Notes under the pieces: model-generated | Told to the model about the DNA's origin: nothing | What the model saw: only the letters and a program-made list of their open reading frames with translations | Databases searched by the model: none | Shown here: positions 6,645 through 8,324 of the stretch, one piece after another | Layout of the letters: each line of letters starts with the position of its first letter | How positions within the stretch are numbered: the stretch's first letter is position 1 | DNA from: Bacteroidia bacterium | Lineage (GTDB): Bacteria > Bacteroidota > Bacteroidia > Chitinophagales > Saprospiraceae | DNA: 8,324 nucleotides | Reading direction: 5' to 3' | Assembly (NCBI GenBank): GCA_030432855.1 | Contig: JAUILM010000221.1 | Span: 1-8,324 of the forward strand | Translations under genes and position numbers: made by a program

Positions 6645-6733
6645 TTATCAAAGTGAACTAGATTTGGTGTCACCTCTTGAGCGGTCAAGTGTGCATGCTT
6701 ACTTTAAGACCAATGAAAAGTCGAAAATCGACA
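6645..6733. other. Short spacer after the McrB-like N-domain gene
   Basis: Eighty-nine bp lie between the stop of the McrB-like N-domain gene and the possible remnant. A minus-strand ATG just past that stop opens only an 18-codon frame (6711-6655), and no Walker A or other AAA motif follows it. No terminator hairpin was found. Confidence 0.35.
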
Positions 6734-7414
6734 TCAGACATTTTTTCCCACGTACTGATAAAAGTCATAGGCTAGATACATTGTGTAGCCATGATAATAG
6801 GAGTCAGCTTCTATTTCCGTATTTATGAAGTCTATTAAATCTTCATCCTGGCGGATAAAAGTATCGAATATTTTAGCGGTCTTAAAAAAACGTTCTACAT
6901 CATATGCTGCCGGCATCGTCCTCGCTTCGATGGCCTGCATAGTTTTCTTAAAGGGCTCATAGTCAAAGATCGTGTATTGTGCAGGCGTGTTCAGAGCTAA
7001 ATACAGTGAGATGATTTTGGTGTCACTGTGATAGTGGTGGTTCGCCTTCTTGCGGATCTTTTGCAGGTCTTCCAGCAACTGATTACAGTGAAATTTAAAG
7101 CGTTCGATACGCATAGTGATGTCCTTATTTTCATCAAACAAGTCCTTAAACATTGCCTGCACGAAAAGGGGATTCATTTCCATGAATTCCACCATCACTG
7201 ATTTGGCAGAATCCTGGCTGCCACCCCACAGGCGGCCTGAGATTTTACTGGATAGGGCCTTTTGAAACATGGTTGCCATATCGCTGGCATCTCCCTCCCA
7301 GTACTGTTGGAAATTCTTCTGTATTTCCCATTTGAAGAGCATCTCATCTGTGCCACTTGACATGATGTGCTTCCTGAAATGGACTATATATTCTTTGATC
7401 TTATCAACCTTCAT
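6734..7414 (-). CDS. Stand-alone protein resembling the N-terminal domain of McrB-like AAA ATPases
   Basis: This 226-aa cytoplasmic, mostly helical protein has no signal peptide or membrane segment. Its pattern matches what I recall of the N-terminal region of large Bacteroidota AAA proteins annotated as McrB-type (5-methylcytosine restriction-related): KWEIQKNFQQYWEGDASD (28-45), a GRLWGG segment (60-65), MFKDLFDENKDI (88-99) with RIERFKFHC (102-110), NHHYHSD (125-131), SLYLAL...YTIFDYEPFK (136-156), DVERFFK (172-178) and DSYYHGYTMYLAYDFYQY (204-221). In those proteins an AAA domain with Walker A and B motifs follows. Here the frame stops at TGA (6734-6736), and no Walker motif is visible in the next 250 bp. 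It is therefore either a naturally separate domain or a truncated gene. The conserved C-terminal YY-DFY block is complete, which favours a domain that ends cleanly. A perfect Bacteroidota promoter element lies 34 bp before the ATG. The function is unknown; the family link is from memory. Confidence 0.55.
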   Translation of the reverse strand: MKVDKIKEYIVHFRKHIMSSGTDEMLFKWEIQKNFQQYWEGDASDMATMFQKALSSKISGRLWGGSQDSAKSVMVEFMEMNPLFVQAMFKDLFDENKDITMRIERFKFHCNQLLEDLQKIRKKANHHYHSDTKIISLYLALNTPAQYTIFDYEPFKKTMQAIEARTMPAAYDVERFFKTAKIFDTFIRQDEDLIDFINTEIEADSYYHGYTMYLAYDFYQYVGKNV

Positions 7415-7448
7415 AGAGCTTTAAAGAGGATTTATCTTCAGGTTGCGG

Positions 7449-7456
7449 CAAAGATA
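7449..7456 (-). promoter_or_regulatory. Bacteroidota -7 promoter element TATCTTTG for the McrB-like N-domain gene
   Basis: On the minus strand TATCTTTG (7456-7449) is an exact match to TAnnTTTG, the -7 element of the Bacteroidota primary sigma factor. It sits 34 bp before the ATG at 7414, giving a leader of about 25-30 nt. No clear -33 TTTG/TTG element was seen at the usual distance. The position relative to the start codon is right. Confidence 0.5.
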
Positions 7457-7593
7457 CATACTGAAAATCGGAAGACGGTAACGAGGACCCAGATCTTAAT
7501 CACCCGTCCTGTTTTGAGGATTTTCAATTTCTGGAGGATAATAAACGAATTCCTGCTGAATCAATACGCTTTCTCATTTCCCGATGTGATCAT

Positions 7594-7640
7594 ATTTGAA
7601 TTGATGCAATTTGACCTCGAAATCAATTGTGAATTCAAAT
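7594..7640. repeat. 9-bp inverted repeat ATTTGAATT / AATTCAAAT upstream of the VIT gene
   Basis: ATTTGAATT (7594-7602) and AATTCAAAT (7632-7640) are perfect complements 29 bp apart, ending 10 bp before the VIT-gene ATG. AATTGAT and ATCAATT pair inside the same stretch, and ATTTGA recurs at 7609-7614. It could be an operator or only AT-rich chance. CATATTTG (7591-7598) is one base off the TAnnTTTG element and may be the VIT-gene promoter. Confidence 0.3.
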
Positions 7641-7649
7641 CCAGTAAAA

Positions 7650-8324
7650 ATGATCAAATACCTAAGATTCAGCTACGTGCTTGCACTGATTACTTACACT
7701 ACATCCCTGTACAGTCAGGATCCTGATGTGAATGCTTCACCTTATTTTTTCATTCAAACTGAAGGGGTGCAGGGAGAGCAATTCCCGTTACTCTCTACCG
7801 ATGTATATGCAGATGTGGCCGGTCCGGTTGCTAATGTGGAGGTAGTACAACACTACAAGAATGACGGGGAGGTACCTATTGAAGCCATTTACATCTTTCC
7901 TCTTTCTACAAGAGCGGCTGTCTACTCCATGGAGATGTTTATAGGTGATCGCAGAATCGAGGCTGAGATCCAGGAGAAAAAGAAAGCCAGAGCTCAGTAT
8001 GAGGCTGCCAAATCAGATGGCAAACGGGCAACGTTGCTAGAGCAGCACCGATCGAATGTATTTCAAATGTCCGTGTCCAATATCCTGCCGGGAGATGAGA
8101 TCAAGGTGGTGATGAAGTATAACGAGTTCTTGATCCCAGAGGATCGTAAATACACATTTGTATATCCCACTGTCGTTGGACCGAGGTATGTGGGCTCGCA
8201 ATCGGATGACCAGGTGGTTGAAGATTTTACAGCCAATCCATATCTGGAATCAGGGGAGAAATCACCCTACATGCTAAATGTGTCCATGCAGTTTAACATG
8301 CCGATACCGATTTACTCCGCAGCT
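7650..8324 (+). CDS. Secreted VIT-domain protein (VIT/VWA type), 3' end beyond the window
   Basis: The first 225 residues are present and the frame is open at the right edge. A signal peptide (MIKYLRFSYVLALITYTTSL, probably cut near YS-QD at 22-23) is followed by a VIT (vault/inter-alpha-trypsin inhibitor) domain at about 46-180. Its hallmarks are VEVVQHYKNDGEVPIEAIYI (63-82) leading to FPLS, then AAVYSMEMFIGDRRIEAEIQ (89-108), then ATLLEQHRSNVFQMSVSNI (127-145) with LPGDEIKVVMKY (146-157). In bacteria this domain is usually followed by a von Willebrand A domain with a MIDAS metal site, and often by a C-terminal anchor; those parts would lie outside the window. Such proteins are exported and thought to act in adhesion or protein-protein contacts. 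The ATG at 7650 is preceded by an A-rich stretch and no Shine-Dalgarno. The gene is divergent from the McrB-like N-domain gene, with 235 bp between them. Confidence 0.85.
   Translation, partial: MIKYLRFSYVLALITYTTSLYSQDPDVNASPYFFIQTEGVQGEQFPLLSTDVYADVAGPVANVEVVQHYKNDGEVPIEAIYIFPLSTRAAVYSMEMFIGDRRIEAEIQEKKKARAQYEAAKSDGKRATLLEQHRSNVFQMSVSNILPGDEIKVVMKYNEFLIPEDRKYTFVYPTVVGPRYVGSQSDDQVVEDFTANPYLESGEKSPYMLNVSMQFNMPIPIYSAA

Noticed and set aside
6525..6657. A rightward 44-codon stretch (FFDEEPEFQSLEISHLQSV...) in the gap before the McrB-like N-domain gene
   Set aside because: It has no start codon, is antisense to an equally open minus-strand stretch, and no family could be recognised. At most one of the two can be coding.
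7367..7726. A 119-codon rightward open frame across the divergent promoter region
   Set aside because: It overlaps the start of the leftward McrB-like N-domain gene and the start of the VIT gene, contains no recognisable domain, and covers the TATCTTTG promoter element. It is a chance frame.

Overview
The window looks like chromosomal DNA of a member of the Bacteroidota, probably an environmental Cytophagales-like or related lineage. The grounds are a DUF4199 membrane protein (a family found mostly in this phylum), start codons without Shine-Dalgarno sequences, and an exact TAnnTTTG promoter element (TATCTTTG) in front of one gene. The base composition is moderately AT-rich. No rRNA, tRNA, CRISPR array or intact mobile element was seen.

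Layout. From the left edge to about 2.8 kb everything reads rightward. First comes a serine hydrolase of the beta-lactamase/NylB (COG1680) fold, whose frame is open at the window edge. A 163-bp spacer built from short ACTG-type repeats follows. Then comes a compact group: a small membrane-anchored LuxR-type regulator, a DUF4199 membrane protein and a VOC-fold protein. The last two are 10 bp apart and almost certainly co-transcribed. A near-perfect 16-bp inverted repeat sits between the regulator gene and the DUF4199 gene and is a candidate operator, attenuator or terminator.

From 2.8 to 4.8 kb there is a decayed beta-propeller fragment interrupted by one in-frame TAG. It is followed by an intact secreted seven-bladed WD40 protein whose signal peptide is encoded across a run of ten T's, and then by about 400 bp with no recognisable gene. 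From 4.8 to 7.4 kb everything reads leftward: a Tat-exported enolase-superfamily enzyme of the mandelate racemase type, a stretch that looks like a broken reading frame on the same strand, and a 226-aa protein. That last protein resembles the N-terminal domain of McrB-like AAA ATPases but has no ATPase part. Divergent from it, and running off the right edge, is a secreted VIT-domain protein that would normally carry a VWA domain.

How the genes work together. Only the regulator/DUF4199/VOC group looks like a functional unit. The other genes are separate transcription units with long spacers and gene remnants between them, as in a loosely packed accessory region. The best leads are the orphan McrB-like N-terminal domain, the regulator/DUF4199 unit with its inverted repeat, and the two decayed coding stretches. 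No complete new system can be claimed from the sequence alone.
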